This document shows positions 34,746 to 43,326 of a stretch of DNA of 64,000 bases, piece by piece. Positions within the stretch are counted from its first letter, which is position 1; each line of letters opens with the position of its first letter. The position numbers were made by a program, and so were the translations under genes. The stretch is from JALZAI01 sp038207565 (lineage in GTDB: Bacteria > Actinomycetota > Actinomycetes > Mycobacteriales > Jatrophihabitantaceae). The stretch is from NCBI GenBank assembly GCA_038207565.1, contig JBBQZQ010000007.1, forward strand, positions 1-64,000, in the 5' to 3' direction. The notes beneath the pieces were generated by a model. The model saw only the letters and a list, made by a program, of their open reading frames with translations. It had not been told where the DNA came from and ran no database searches.

Positions 34746-37198
34746 CAGCAGTCGAGGAACGGCCGGCAACCGCGGAAATCGGCCAGGCGCGCAAGCGCAA
34801 GGAGGACTACCACCTCATCACCGGTCGCACCACTTGGACCGATAACATGACCCTGCCGGGGATGGTGCACCTGGCGATCCTGCGCAGCCCCATGGCGCAC
34901 GCCAAGATCACGTCGATCAACACCGACGAGGCGAAGGGACGCCCCGGCGTCATCGCCGTCTTCACCGGTCAGGACTTCGCCGAGACGCAGGGCAACCTGC
35001 CGTGCGCGTTCGCACCGGAGGGCTTGGTCAACCCCGGGGCACCCAGCCTGGCCGTGACCCAGGTCAACCACGTCGGCGAGGCGGTGGCCGTCATCGCCGC
35101 CCGCACCAAGGTCGAGGCGCAGGACGCGCTCGAGGGCATCGAGGTCGACTACGAGCAGCTGCCCGCGGTGCTGGACATGGAGGAGGCCCTCAAGGACGGC
35201 GCCGACCTCGTCCATCCCAACACCGAGTCCAACCGCTCGTACACCTGGGCGTTCGAGTCCGGCGCCGCCGGCACCGGCGAGCCGATCGACTCAGCGCTCG
35301 CCGGAGCGGAGGTGACCGTCAAGCGGCGCTTCATCCAGCAGCGGCTGATCCCGGCGTTCATGGAGCCCCGCTCGACGGTCGTGCAGCCGATCGGCGACGG
35401 CGTGACCATGTGGTCGGCCACCCAGATCCCGCACGTGCTGCGCACCCTGCTCGCGGCCACGCTCGGCATCGCCGAGCAGAAGGTGCGCGTCATCGCTCCG
35501 GACGTAGGTGGTGGCTTCGGCGGGAAGATCCCCGTGACGCCCGAGGAAGTCATCACCACCCTCGTAGCGCGCAAGCTGAACAAGCCGGCCAAGTACACCG
35601 AGAGCCGCTCCGAGTCGCTGATGTCAGCGCACCACGGCCGCGACCAGATCCAGGACATCACGATCACCGCCAAGAAGGACGGCACGGTCACCGGCCTGGA
35701 CGTGCACCTGCTGGCCGACATGGGGGCCTACCTGCGGCTGTTCGGCCCGAGCGTCCCGGTGCTCGGCGCGTTCATGTTCAACTCGATCTACAAGTTCGCC
35801 GCCTACCGGTTCGTCTGTGAGGGAGTGTTCACGACCAAGACCGCCACCGACGCCTACCGCGGCGCGGGTCGTCCGGAAGCGACGTTCGGCATCGAGCGCA
35901 TCATGGATGAACTCGCCGACGAACTCGGCATGGATCCGATGGAGCTGCGCCGCAAGAACTGGATCACGCACGAAGAGTTCCCGTTCACCACCGTGTGCGG
36001 GCTCACCTACGACTCCGGCAACTACGAGGCCGCCACTGACAAGGCGCTGGAGCTGATCGGCTGGGACGAACTGCGCCGGGAACAGGCCGAGCGGCGCGAG
36101 CGGAAAGATCCGGTGCAGCTCGGCCTGGGCATCTCGACATTCACCGAGATGTGTGGCCTGGCCCCGTCGCGGGTGTTGGGTTCGCTCGCGTTCGGTGCCG
36201 GCGGCTGGGAGCACGCGTCCATCCGGATGCTCGCCACCGGCAAGGTCGAGGTGGTCACCGGCTCCAGCGCTCACGGCCAGGGGCACGAGACCGCATTCGC
36301 CCAGATCGTCGCGGACAAGCTCGGCGTGGCCTGGGAGGACATCGAGGTCATCCATGGTGACACGCAGTCCTCGCCCAAGGGCCTGGACACCTACGGCTCG
36401 CGCTCGCTGGCCGTGGGCGGCATCGCCATCGTCAAGGCCGCGGAGAAGGTCGTCGCCAAGGCCCAGAAGATCGCGGCTCACCTGCTCGAGGCCGACGAGG
36501 ACGACCTGGAGTTCGAGGGTGGCTCGTTCAAGGTCAAGGGCTCGCCGGGTTCGACCATCGCCATGGGCGAGATTGCCTTTGCGACCTTCCTCGGGCACAA
36601 CCTGCCGGACGGGGTGGAACCGTCGCTGGACGCCGACGCCACCTACGACCCGGAGAACTTCTCCTTCCCTCACGGCACGCATCTGTGCGCGATGGAGGTC
36701 GACACCGAGACCGGTTTCACCAAGATCTGCAAGTACGTCTGCGTCGACGACGTCGGCACTCCTATCAACCCGCTGATCATCGAGGGCCAGGTGCACGGCG
36801 GGCTCGCCCAAGGCATCGCGCAGGCGATGTTCGAGGAAGCCGTGTTCGACGAGGCAGGCAACCTGACGACGGGCACGTTCGTCGACTACACCGTGCCCTC
36901 GGCGGCCGACCTGCCGTCCTTCACCACCGAGCGCACCGAGACCGCGTCGACGACGAATCCGCTCGGGGTCAAGGGGGTCGGCGAGGCGGGCACGATCGCC
37001 TCGACGCCGGCGGTGGTGAACGCGGTGGTCGACGCGCTGCGCCCGTGGGGCGTCAATGACGTGCAGATGCCGATGACGCCCGAGCGCGTCTGGCGGGCCA
37101 TCCACGGTTCGGAGAAGTCCGAGCGGGCCGACGAGGGCACCAACGCCTACGGCGGCGCAAGTACCTCCACCTCTGACGGAGAGGGCGGTTCCCTGTGA
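34742..37198 (+). CDS. coxL: Molybdenum hydroxylase large subunit, form II CoxL-like
   Basis: 818 residues. The active-site loop reads AYRGAGR at residues 371-377. This is the signature of 'form II' proteins; proven CO dehydrogenases (form I) carry AYxCSFR, with the Cys that binds copper. The catalytic Glu lies in GVKGVGEAGT near the C-terminus, and GGGFGGK and GQGHETAFAQ match the cofactor-binding sites. The enzyme therefore probably hydroxylates a small carbonyl or aromatic substrate, or oxidises CO weakly if at all. Substrate is not determined by sequence. Confidence 0.93.
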   Translation: MTAVEERPATAEIGQARKRKEDYHLITGRTTWTDNMTLPGMVHLAILRSPMAHAKITSINTDEAKGRPGVIAVFTGQDFAETQGNLPCAFAPEGLVNPGAPSLAVTQVNHVGEAVAVIAARTKVEAQDALEGIEVDYEQLPAVLDMEEALKDGADLVHPNTESNRSYTWAFESGAAGTGEPIDSALAGAEVTVKRRFIQQRLIPAFMEPRSTVVQPIGDGVTMWSATQIPHVLRTLLAATLGIAEQKVRVIAPDVGGGFGGKIPVTPEEVITTLVARKLNKPAKYTESRSESLMSAHHGRDQIQDITITAKKDGTVTGLDVHLLADMGAYLRLFGPSVPVLGAFMFNSIYKFAAYRFVCEGVFTTKTATDAYRGAGRPEATFGIERIMDELADELGMDPMELRRKNWITHEEFPFTTVCGLTYDSGNYEAATDKALELIGWDELRREQAERRERKDPVQLGLGISTFTEMCGLAPSRVLGSLAFGAGGWEHASIRMLATGKVEVVTGSSAHGQGHETAFAQIVADKLGVAWEDIEVIHGDTQSSPKGLDTYGSRSLAVGGIAIVKAAEKVVAKAQKIAAHLLEADEDDLEFEGGSFKVKGSPGSTIAMGEIAFATFLGHNLPDGVEPSLDADATYDPENFSFPHGTHLCAMEVDTETGFTKICKYVCVDDVGTPINPLIIEGQVHGGLAQGIAQAMFEEAVFDEAGNLTTGTFVDYTVPSAADLPSFTTERTETASTTNPLGVKGVGEAGTIASTPAVVNAVVDALRPWGVNDVQMPMTPERVWRAIHGSEKSERADEGTNAYGGASTSTSDGEGGSL

Positions 37199-37253
37199 AC
37201 ACCCCACGAAGCTGCTTCGCAATCAACGCTCCGCACTTTCGCGGAGGCCCCGC

Positions 37254-38111
37254 GTGATCCCCGCGTCGTTCGACTACGTCGCGCCGACCTCCGTCAGCGA
37301 GGCGGTGTCGGCACTGTCGGGCGCCGGCGAGGACGCGAAGGTGATGGCCGGCGGCCAATCGCTGATCCCGGTCCTCCGGCTCCGCCTGGCCTACCCGACC
37401 ACCGTCGTCGATCTGGGTCGCATAGCCGAGCTCAAGGGTGTCCGCGACGACGGCGACGCCATCGTGATCGGGGCCATGACCGCGCACGACGACGTCATGC
37501 ACGACGCGCTGGTGCAGCAATTCGCCCCGGTCATCGCGCAGGCCACGGCCACCGTCGCCGATCCGGCGGTGCGTCACCGCGGCACCTTCGGCGGCGCGCT
37601 GGCCCATGCCGATCCGGCCGGTGATCTCGGCGCCGTCGCCCTCGCGCTCGATTGCGAGTTCGTCGCGTCCGGGCCGTCCGGTGAGCGGCGGATCGCCGCG
37701 GCGGACTTCTTCCAGGACTACCTGACGACGGCTCTGGCCGAGGACGAGATTCTCACCTCGATCCGAGTCCCGAAGCTCGGGGACGGCTGGGGTTCGCATT
37801 ATGAGAAGTTCAACCGCGTTGCGCAGGCGTGGTCGATCGTCGCGGTCGCGGCGGTCGTCAAACGCTCGAACGGTTCGATCGCCGAGGCGCGGGTGGGCCT
37901 GACCAACATGGGCAGCACCCCGCTGCGGGCGCACGCGGTCGAGTCGGCGTTGTCCGGTGTGGACGCGTCGGCCGATGCGGTGGGCGCCGCGGCAGAGCAT
38001 GCGGCGGAGGGCACGACTGCACCGAGCGACCTCTCGGGCAAGGCCGACTACCGTGAGCATCTTGCCCGCGTGCTGACCAAGCGCGCCGTCCTCACCGCAG
38101 CAGGAGTCTGA
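37254..38111 (+). CDS. coxM: Molybdenum hydroxylase medium subunit, FAD-binding (CoxM-like)
   Basis: 285 residues from GTG 37254, preceded by gcggagg. FAD pyrophosphate-binding motifs MAGGQSLIPVLRLRLA and VRHRGTFGGALAHADPAGD are characteristic. The C-terminal CO_deh_flav domain is complete. It follows the large subunit after 55 bases; the gene order here is S-L-M rather than the M-S-L order of the classic Oligotropha cluster. Confidence 0.94.
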   Translation: MIPASFDYVAPTSVSEAVSALSGAGEDAKVMAGGQSLIPVLRLRLAYPTTVVDLGRIAELKGVRDDGDAIVIGAMTAHDDVMHDALVQQFAPVIAQATATVADPAVRHRGTFGGALAHADPAGDLGAVALALDCEFVASGPSGERRIAAADFFQDYLTTALAEDEILTSIRVPKLGDGWGSHYEKFNRVAQAWSIVAVAAVVKRSNGSIAEARVGLTNMGSTPLRAHAVESALSGVDASADAVGAAAEHAAEGTTAPSDLSGKADYREHLARVLTKRAVLTAAGV

Positions 38112-38116
38112 ATCCC

Positions 38117-38848
38117 GTGCAGCTCGAGCATTCCTTCACCGTTCCCGCCCCCGTCGACGAAGCCTGGAAGGTGCTGCTCGACATCGAGCGGGTAGCACCG
38201 TGCATGCCCGGCGCCGCCATCGACTCCATCGACGGCGACAACTTCACCGGCACGGTGAAGGTCAAGCTCGGTCCGATCGGGCTCACCTACAAGGGCAAGG
38301 CCAGCTTCATCGAGAAGGACGAGACGGCCCACCGGGCAGTGATCAACGCCCAGGGTCGTGATTCCCGCGGGAACGGCACGGCCTCGGCGAAGGTGACGGC
38401 CACACTCACCGACGAGGGCGGCAGTGCCACCAAGGTCGAGGTGACGACCGAGCTCGACATCACCGGCAAGCCGGCCCAGTTCGGCCGTGGCGTGATGGTG
38501 GACGTGGGCAACAAGCTGATCGGCCAGTTCGCCGACTGCTTGGCCGGCAAGCTCGGTGGGGGTGGTGACGAGCCGGCGGCACCGGCTGCGGCTGCGGCCG
38601 GCCCAGCATCTCCGGTCGTCGATGCGGCCCCCGCATCGGCAACGCCGGCAGCCACTGCGGCGGGCGCGGACCCGACTGCGGCGAGTACCCCGCGATCGGC
38701 ACCTGCGCCCGTTGCTGCGCGGCCGGAGGTCGAGCCGATCAACCTGCTGGATTCAGCGGGTCCGGCGGTGGCCAAGCGCCTCGCGCCGGTTGCCGGCGGC
38801 TTCATCCTGCTGCTGATCGTGTTGCGGCTGGTCAGGCGCCGCGGCTGA
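38117..38848 (+). CDS. coxG: CoxG-like SRPBCC protein with C-terminal membrane anchor
   Basis: 243 residues. The N-terminal domain of about 150 residues (EHSFTVPAPVDEAWKVLLDIERVAPCMPGA) is the CoxG SRPBCC fold. An Ala/Pro-rich spacer follows, then a C-terminal hydrophobic segment (VAGGFILLLIVLRLV) and basic end. CoxG is thought to help attach the hydroxylase to the membrane or deliver quinone. Last gene of the cluster, two codons after coxM. Confidence 0.9.
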   Translation: MQLEHSFTVPAPVDEAWKVLLDIERVAPCMPGAAIDSIDGDNFTGTVKVKLGPIGLTYKGKASFIEKDETAHRAVINAQGRDSRGNGTASAKVTATLTDEGGSATKVEVTTELDITGKPAQFGRGVMVDVGNKLIGQFADCLAGKLGGGGDEPAAPAAAAAGPASPVVDAAPASATPAATAAGADPTAASTPRSAPAPVAARPEVEPINLLDSAGPAVAKRLAPVAGGFILLLIVLRLVRRRG

Positions 38849-39658
38849 TCACCGGGCCGTGCGCGGCGATGAGGAGGTCGCTGCGAACCAGGCGACGATC
38901 TCCTCGCCGGCACGGATACCGCTCGCTGTGGTGCAGGTGACGCTCGGCGCGGACCACCCCTGCTCGTAGAGTTCGCCGTGCCGGGGGTGTATCCCCCGGT
39001 CGGCGCCGAGCAAGAGGTCTGCGTCGAGCAGCGAATCTCCCGCGGCCAGCACCTGGGTCGCGTCGCAGCGACGGGCCACCTCCGCCACGGCGGCGCTCTT
39101 GGTCAGCGAGCGGGGCACCCAGTAGAGCTTGCGGCCCTGCAGTGACATGGTCCATCCCCGCTCCGCCGCCCATCCTCCGGCGTCGGCGATGAAGTCCGCC
39201 GGCAGGCGGGACGGGTGGATGACGGCGTAACAGAACAGCCCGTCGGCATTGCGCAGCTTGTCGGTGAACTCCGGTCGGCATACCTGTCCGAGGTGGTCCC
39301 AGACAGCGTCCAGCGGGAAGGAGGCGCGTAACCCGAGCGCCACGTGCTTGGTCCACGCGGGATCGGGCCGGCCGTCAACGAGCAGTGCTCCCCCGTTGGC
39401 GACGACCGCGTAGCGCGGCACCGGTCCGGGTAGCTGGACCCGCCGGTACTGCGCCAGGATCCGCGTCGTCACCGGCACGAAGGTGGCGCGCGCCGCGACC
39501 GTGGTGAGCTGCGCCGCTGCGGTCGCAGTCATGAACGACGCCTGCCTGCCGTCATAGACCTCGGCGCATACCAGTTCGGCGTCGTCGTCGCCGAGCGCCC
39601 GCGCGTTCGCGGAGTAGATCAGGGTGCGGTCGAGGTCGGACGCGAGCACTGTCGTCAT
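38849..39658 (-). CDS. HAD-family hydrolase of the Ter biosynthetic module
   Basis: 269 residues with HAD motif I SDLDRTLIY (Asp8, Asp10), a Lys in SLTKSAAVAE and motif IV LAAGDSLLDADLLL. It is the phosphatase that accompanies PRTase, TRSP and CitE-like genes in Ter stress clusters, where comparative genomics (Anantharaman, Iyer and Aravind) predicts production of a nucleoside-like metabolite. ATG 39658 overlaps the upstream stop as ATGA. Its end is convergent with, and one base from, coxG. Confidence 0.85.
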   Translation of the reverse strand: MTTVLASDLDRTLIYSANARALGDDDAELVCAEVYDGRQASFMTATAAAQLTTVAARATFVPVTTRILAQYRRVQLPGPVPRYAVVANGGALLVDGRPDPAWTKHVALGLRASFPLDAVWDHLGQVCRPEFTDKLRNADGLFCYAVIHPSRLPADFIADAGGWAAERGWTMSLQGRKLYWVPRSLTKSAAVAEVARRCDATQVLAAGDSLLDADLLLGADRGIHPRHGELYEQGWSAPSVTCTTASGIRAGEEIVAWFAATSSSPRTAR

Positions 39659-42018
39659 CGCACGCTCCGGCCGTCGGCGCCGGTTGCGCCGCGCGTGTAG
39701 CGGGGGTGGATGAGCCCGACGCAGCTGTAGGCGAGGTCGGGAACCTGCTCGACGGGGACGCCACGCTGGTCGGCCAGAAGCAGGACGTGCCCCAGCTCAG
39801 GCGCCCGGTCCGGGCGGACGAGGACGCGCCACGGCACCCGCCGCAGCAGCACCCGGGTCGTCTCGCCCACGCCCGGCTTGACCAGGTTGACATCGTGGAC
39901 GCCGTATCGGGTGCTGATGTCGGCTACCGCCGCCCACCCCGTCCACCTCGGGGTGCGGTCGCTGTCACGCAGCCGCGGCCAGTCGGCAGCGACGGCGTCA
40001 GCGACGCCGGCGAACCGGGCCGTGATCGCGTCCAGGAAATCGTTGGACACGTCGACGTCAGCGAGTTCACGGTAGAACTTCGCGCCGTGGTACTGCCCAG
40101 GCCCGAGCAGCAGGGTGTTGAGAACGGTGCGTGACACCAGGCCGGAGACGGTGGAGTTCAGGCAGGCGGAGGGGATCAGGAAGTCCTCGCGCGTGCCGTA
40201 AAGCGATACGCACGAGCCGGTGTCGGCGAGCACGGCCATGCCTGGGTCGAAGCGGTCGTCCACGGCGGCGGCCAGTTCGCGGGCGATGGCGCCCTTGCCC
40301 GTCCAGCCGTCGATGAACACGATGTCGCCCGGGTCGTGATGCGCCGCGAGGTAGTCCAGCGCGCGAGCGTCGATGCCCTTGCCGCGGACGATGCTGACCG
40401 CGTGGTGTGGCACGTTCAGGCCGTGCGCGAACTGGGCCCATCGCCGGATCAGGATGCCGACCGGGGTCCCGGCGCGCGCGAGGGACGCGAGCACCACCCC
40501 AGGTCCGCGCTGGTCGAGCACCAGCTCGGTGACCACGCCGACCGCTCGGGCGACCCGGGCCGCCGACTCCTCGAGCGCCGCGGCGAACAACGCCTGGTAC
40601 TCGGCCGTCGGCTGGTACTCGACGGGCAGCGATTCGGCGTAGTGCGCGCCGCCGGACTGGATCGCCTCTTCGCGCTCCTCGGTCGGTGCCTCCAGTTCGG
40701 CATCCGAGAGATCGGTCAGCAGCCAGGACACCTCGTCCGCGCGGTAGCTGCCGAAGTCCGGTCCGACAAGCGGCGGCGGCGGCGGCGGGCGATACGTCGG
40801 CAGCACGACGACGTGAACCCGCTCGCACACGCCCCGCAACGCACCGATCAATCCTGTCTCGAGCTCGGGGGTGTCGCCCAATTCGTCCACCACCAGCACG
40901 ATGTCGGAGAACGACTGCCCGCCCGCCGCCGCACCGACGTTGTAGGCGTATCGCTCGCCGCCCGCGTCCGATGCCGGGAACGTCAACCGGGTACGGATCG
41001 GGTAACCGGGCTCGTCCACCGCGAGCACCGGCGAGCGGGTCGTGGTCGAGAAACGGACGTCAGATGCGAGCCCGGTCAACGCGACGCCCAGCAGCAGCGG
41101 CGCGTACATCAGCTCCTCGGTGCCGAGGACGAGCACCCGCGGACCGGCAAGTCTCGCCGCAATGCGTCGCGCCAGCGCCGTCGCCGCGTCGTGCGCCCTG
41201 ACTACGTCGTGGGGTGAGAAACCGTGCCGACCGCTCTCGCGGACGTCCGGCGGCCACGGGTCCGCGATGCGGACCGCGTCGGCCCGCCCGACGGGCGACA
41301 CCGACGGGTCGGCTGCACGGGCGACGTAGCTGGCGGCGCGAGACGGGAAATCGTCCGGGCAGCTCACGCTTCCCGCGGCGAGCGCGACGACGTCGATGGG
41401 GACGCCGAGCCGGGCGGCGACCGCGTCGACCCGGGCCCGATCGGCCGCGCTGCGGACGTCGACGAGAGCGGCGATCACGTACTGCGTGTGCGGGCAGAGC
41501 CGGTGCAGTTCCTCGACCGTATTGAGCGCGGTGACCCCGGTGGACAGTTCGTCGTCGACCAGGACGAGCGGAGCGCGACGGTGCAGCACCTCGGCGTCCT
41601 CTGGCAACAGCAGGTGCCCCGTCGCGTGGCTGTGCGGTTCCTCGAACCTGCCGGCCACCGCGACACCGGCCATTTCGCGACGGGTCGAGTGCAGGTAGTC
41701 CGCGTCGAGTTCCTCAGCGACGCACTGACCCAGCGCGGTTGCGGTCTCGGCATAGCCGATGACCAGCCCGGCCGGGGCGATCAGCTGCGTGGCCACCAGC
41801 GCTCCGAGGCGCAAGCCGGTGTCGTGCACGATGCGCGGGTCGGTCGGCACATGCTTGCCCAGCACGGTCGACACCAGCAGGTGGGCGCGTCGCGGGTTGC
41901 GGCGCAGCGCCAGCTCGACCAGGCCGTCGGCACCGTCGACCCGCACCCCGAACTGCCGCTCGAGGAATCCCGGCGCTGCCGCCCCGTGCGCCTGGTTCGC
42001 TCGCCGAGGCTCGCTCAC
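39655..42018 (-). CDS. Fused phosphoribosyltransferase - TRSP - StiP-like protein (Ter module)
   Basis: 787 residues from GTG 42018, overlapping the CitE-like stop as GTGA. Residues about 40-240 form a type I PRTase with the PRPP loop LVLVDDELSTG near 151-161. Residues about 300-450 match the TRSP domain (VLVLGTEELMYAPLLLG). After a Pro-rich stretch, residues about 480-787 match the StiP/PRTase-like domain (DIVFIDGWTGKGAI, TRVLLRR). In other genomes these domains are often on separate genes. Proposed to assemble a ribosyl-containing metabolite; unproven. Confidence 0.85.
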   Translation of the reverse strand: MSEPRRANQAHGAAAPGFLERQFGVRVDGADGLVELALRRNPRRAHLLVSTVLGKHVPTDPRIVHDTGLRLGALVATQLIAPAGLVIGYAETATALGQCVAEELDADYLHSTRREMAGVAVAGRFEEPHSHATGHLLLPEDAEVLHRRAPLVLVDDELSTGVTALNTVEELHRLCPHTQYVIAALVDVRSAADRARVDAVAARLGVPIDVVALAAGSVSCPDDFPSRAASYVARAADPSVSPVGRADAVRIADPWPPDVRESGRHGFSPHDVVRAHDAATALARRIAARLAGPRVLVLGTEELMYAPLLLGVALTGLASDVRFSTTTRSPVLAVDEPGYPIRTRLTFPASDAGGERYAYNVGAAAGGQSFSDIVLVVDELGDTPELETGLIGALRGVCERVHVVVLPTYRPPPPPPLVGPDFGSYRADEVSWLLTDLSDAELEAPTEEREEAIQSGGAHYAESLPVEYQPTAEYQALFAAALEESAARVARAVGVVTELVLDQRGPGVVLASLARAGTPVGILIRRWAQFAHGLNVPHHAVSIVRGKGIDARALDYLAAHHDPGDIVFIDGWTGKGAIARELAAAVDDRFDPGMAVLADTGSCVSLYGTREDFLIPSACLNSTVSGLVSRTVLNTLLLGPGQYHGAKFYRELADVDVSNDFLDAITARFAGVADAVAADWPRLRDSDRTPRWTGWAAVADISTRYGVHDVNLVKPGVGETTRVLLRRVPWRVLVRPDRAPELGHVLLLADQRGVPVEQVPDLAYSCVGLIHPRYTRGATGADGRSVR

Positions 42019-43172
42019 TGATGCAGTGACGCGCCGAGAAGGTCCACGAACGAGATGTCCTCGTTGGCGACGCCGAACACCCGGGCACGCCGGTGCAGGC
42101 GCCGTGCCCACGCGGTGTGCGGCTTGCTCTCATTCATCTTGTTCCGGTACGCCGACGACGCGACACCCCCGCCGGCGGCCGTGTTCAGGATGTCGGTCGC
42201 GTCGAGGTACTCCTCATGCGACACGACCGACAGGGCGTGCACGGCCGCCACGTGTGTGGGGTGGATGACGCTCTTGCCGGTCAGCCCGTTCGCGCGGTCG
42301 AGGGTCACCTCGCGGATCAGCCCGTCCATATCCTTTGCGATGAGTTCGGCACGCAGCTTGCGCTCGTCGTTCTCGATGAACGGCGACTCGCGCAGCATCG
42401 GCTTGAACAGCCGCTCGCTGCCGGAGAAGTACTCCCACACCGGCCCGGTCAACAGGTACCCGCCGTCCTCGCGACCGAACACGTTGACGACGTCGGTGAT
42501 GACCTGGGCGATCAGCCCGACGTCGTAGACCGTGTGGTCTCGTGAGCGCCGCAGGCCGTAAGCGGCGGACATGTCGGTGGCACCGATTCGCACGGCCAGC
42601 ACCTGATGGCGGTACTTGTCGAGGAGGTCACGCACTGCCAGCAGCGTCGCGATGCGGATTTCCCCGTACACGATGTCCTTCGACTCGAGCACCGGCATCA
42701 TGAACAGCTGCCGACCGGCGGGCTCACTCGCCGCAGCGACGGCATCGAGGTAGGTGAGGCCGTTGCTGTCGGAGAACTTGGGAACGACGAACCCGGTCAG
42801 CACCCGGACGGCGTCGCCCACACCGCGGACGATGAGCGGGATCTGGCACGGTGTGCGCACGCGGACGAACACGAGTGGCAAGTCGCTGCCCGAATCAGCC
42901 AGCTGACGCAGCTGCGCGATGACGTTGACCTGAGCGTCGTCCACCTCTGCGTCTGCGATGGAATCCTCGAGGCACAGCACGACGCTGGTGACGCCCTGCG
43001 CGCACCGGCGCACGACGTCGGCAGCGATGGTGGGTCGGATCGCCGGACTGTAGAGCGTCGCGCCCAGCCCCACGGCCAGGATCGCGGGGTGCGAATCCGT
43101 GCCGAACGGTTCGGGGGCACGGTGGAAGAGCCGCGCACGATCGGCGGCGTCCAGGAAGTTGAAGTGGCGCAT
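42015..43172 (-). CDS. CitE-like HpcH/HpaI aldolase/citrate lyase-family protein (Ter module)
   Basis: About 385 residues from ATG 43172, whose product starts MRHFNFLDAADR; ATG 43190 is an alternative. TIM-barrel features include SVVLCLEDSIAD with the metal-binding acid, VFVRVRTPCQIP and GKSVIHPTHVAAVHAL. The family cleaves or forms C-C bonds using CoA thioesters or keto acids. Here it belongs to the Ter-associated biosynthetic set. Divergent from the double TerD gene across about 150 bases, which probably hold both promoters. Confidence 0.85.
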   Translation of the reverse strand: MRHFNFLDAADRARLFHRAPEPFGTDSHPAILAVGLGATLYSPAIRPTIAADVVRRCAQGVTSVVLCLEDSIADAEVDDAQVNVIAQLRQLADSGSDLPLVFVRVRTPCQIPLIVRGVGDAVRVLTGFVVPKFSDSNGLTYLDAVAAASEPAGRQLFMMPVLESKDIVYGEIRIATLLAVRDLLDKYRHQVLAVRIGATDMSAAYGLRRSRDHTVYDVGLIAQVITDVVNVFGREDGGYLLTGPVWEYFSGSERLFKPMLRESPFIENDERKLRAELIAKDMDGLIREVTLDRANGLTGKSVIHPTHVAAVHALSVVSHEEYLDATDILNTAAGGGVASSAYRNKMNESKPHTAWARRLHRRARVFGVANEDISFVDLLGASLHQ

Positions 43173-43326
43173 CGCAGACCATGCTTGCATGCCCGACGCA
43201 AAGGCGTCTCTGGCACCATCCAGGCATGACCCGCTCGACCAGATCTGTAAACGTGGCGGTAACCCCGCGGTCCGCAGCTGTTCGTCCTTCGCGACGGACA
43301 GACCCCGATCGGAGGGGCAGCACGTC

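Noticed and set aside
35624..37222. 532-codon minus-strand frame opposite coxL
   Set aside because: Shadow of the large-subunit gene; His/Arg/Asp-rich product without motifs.
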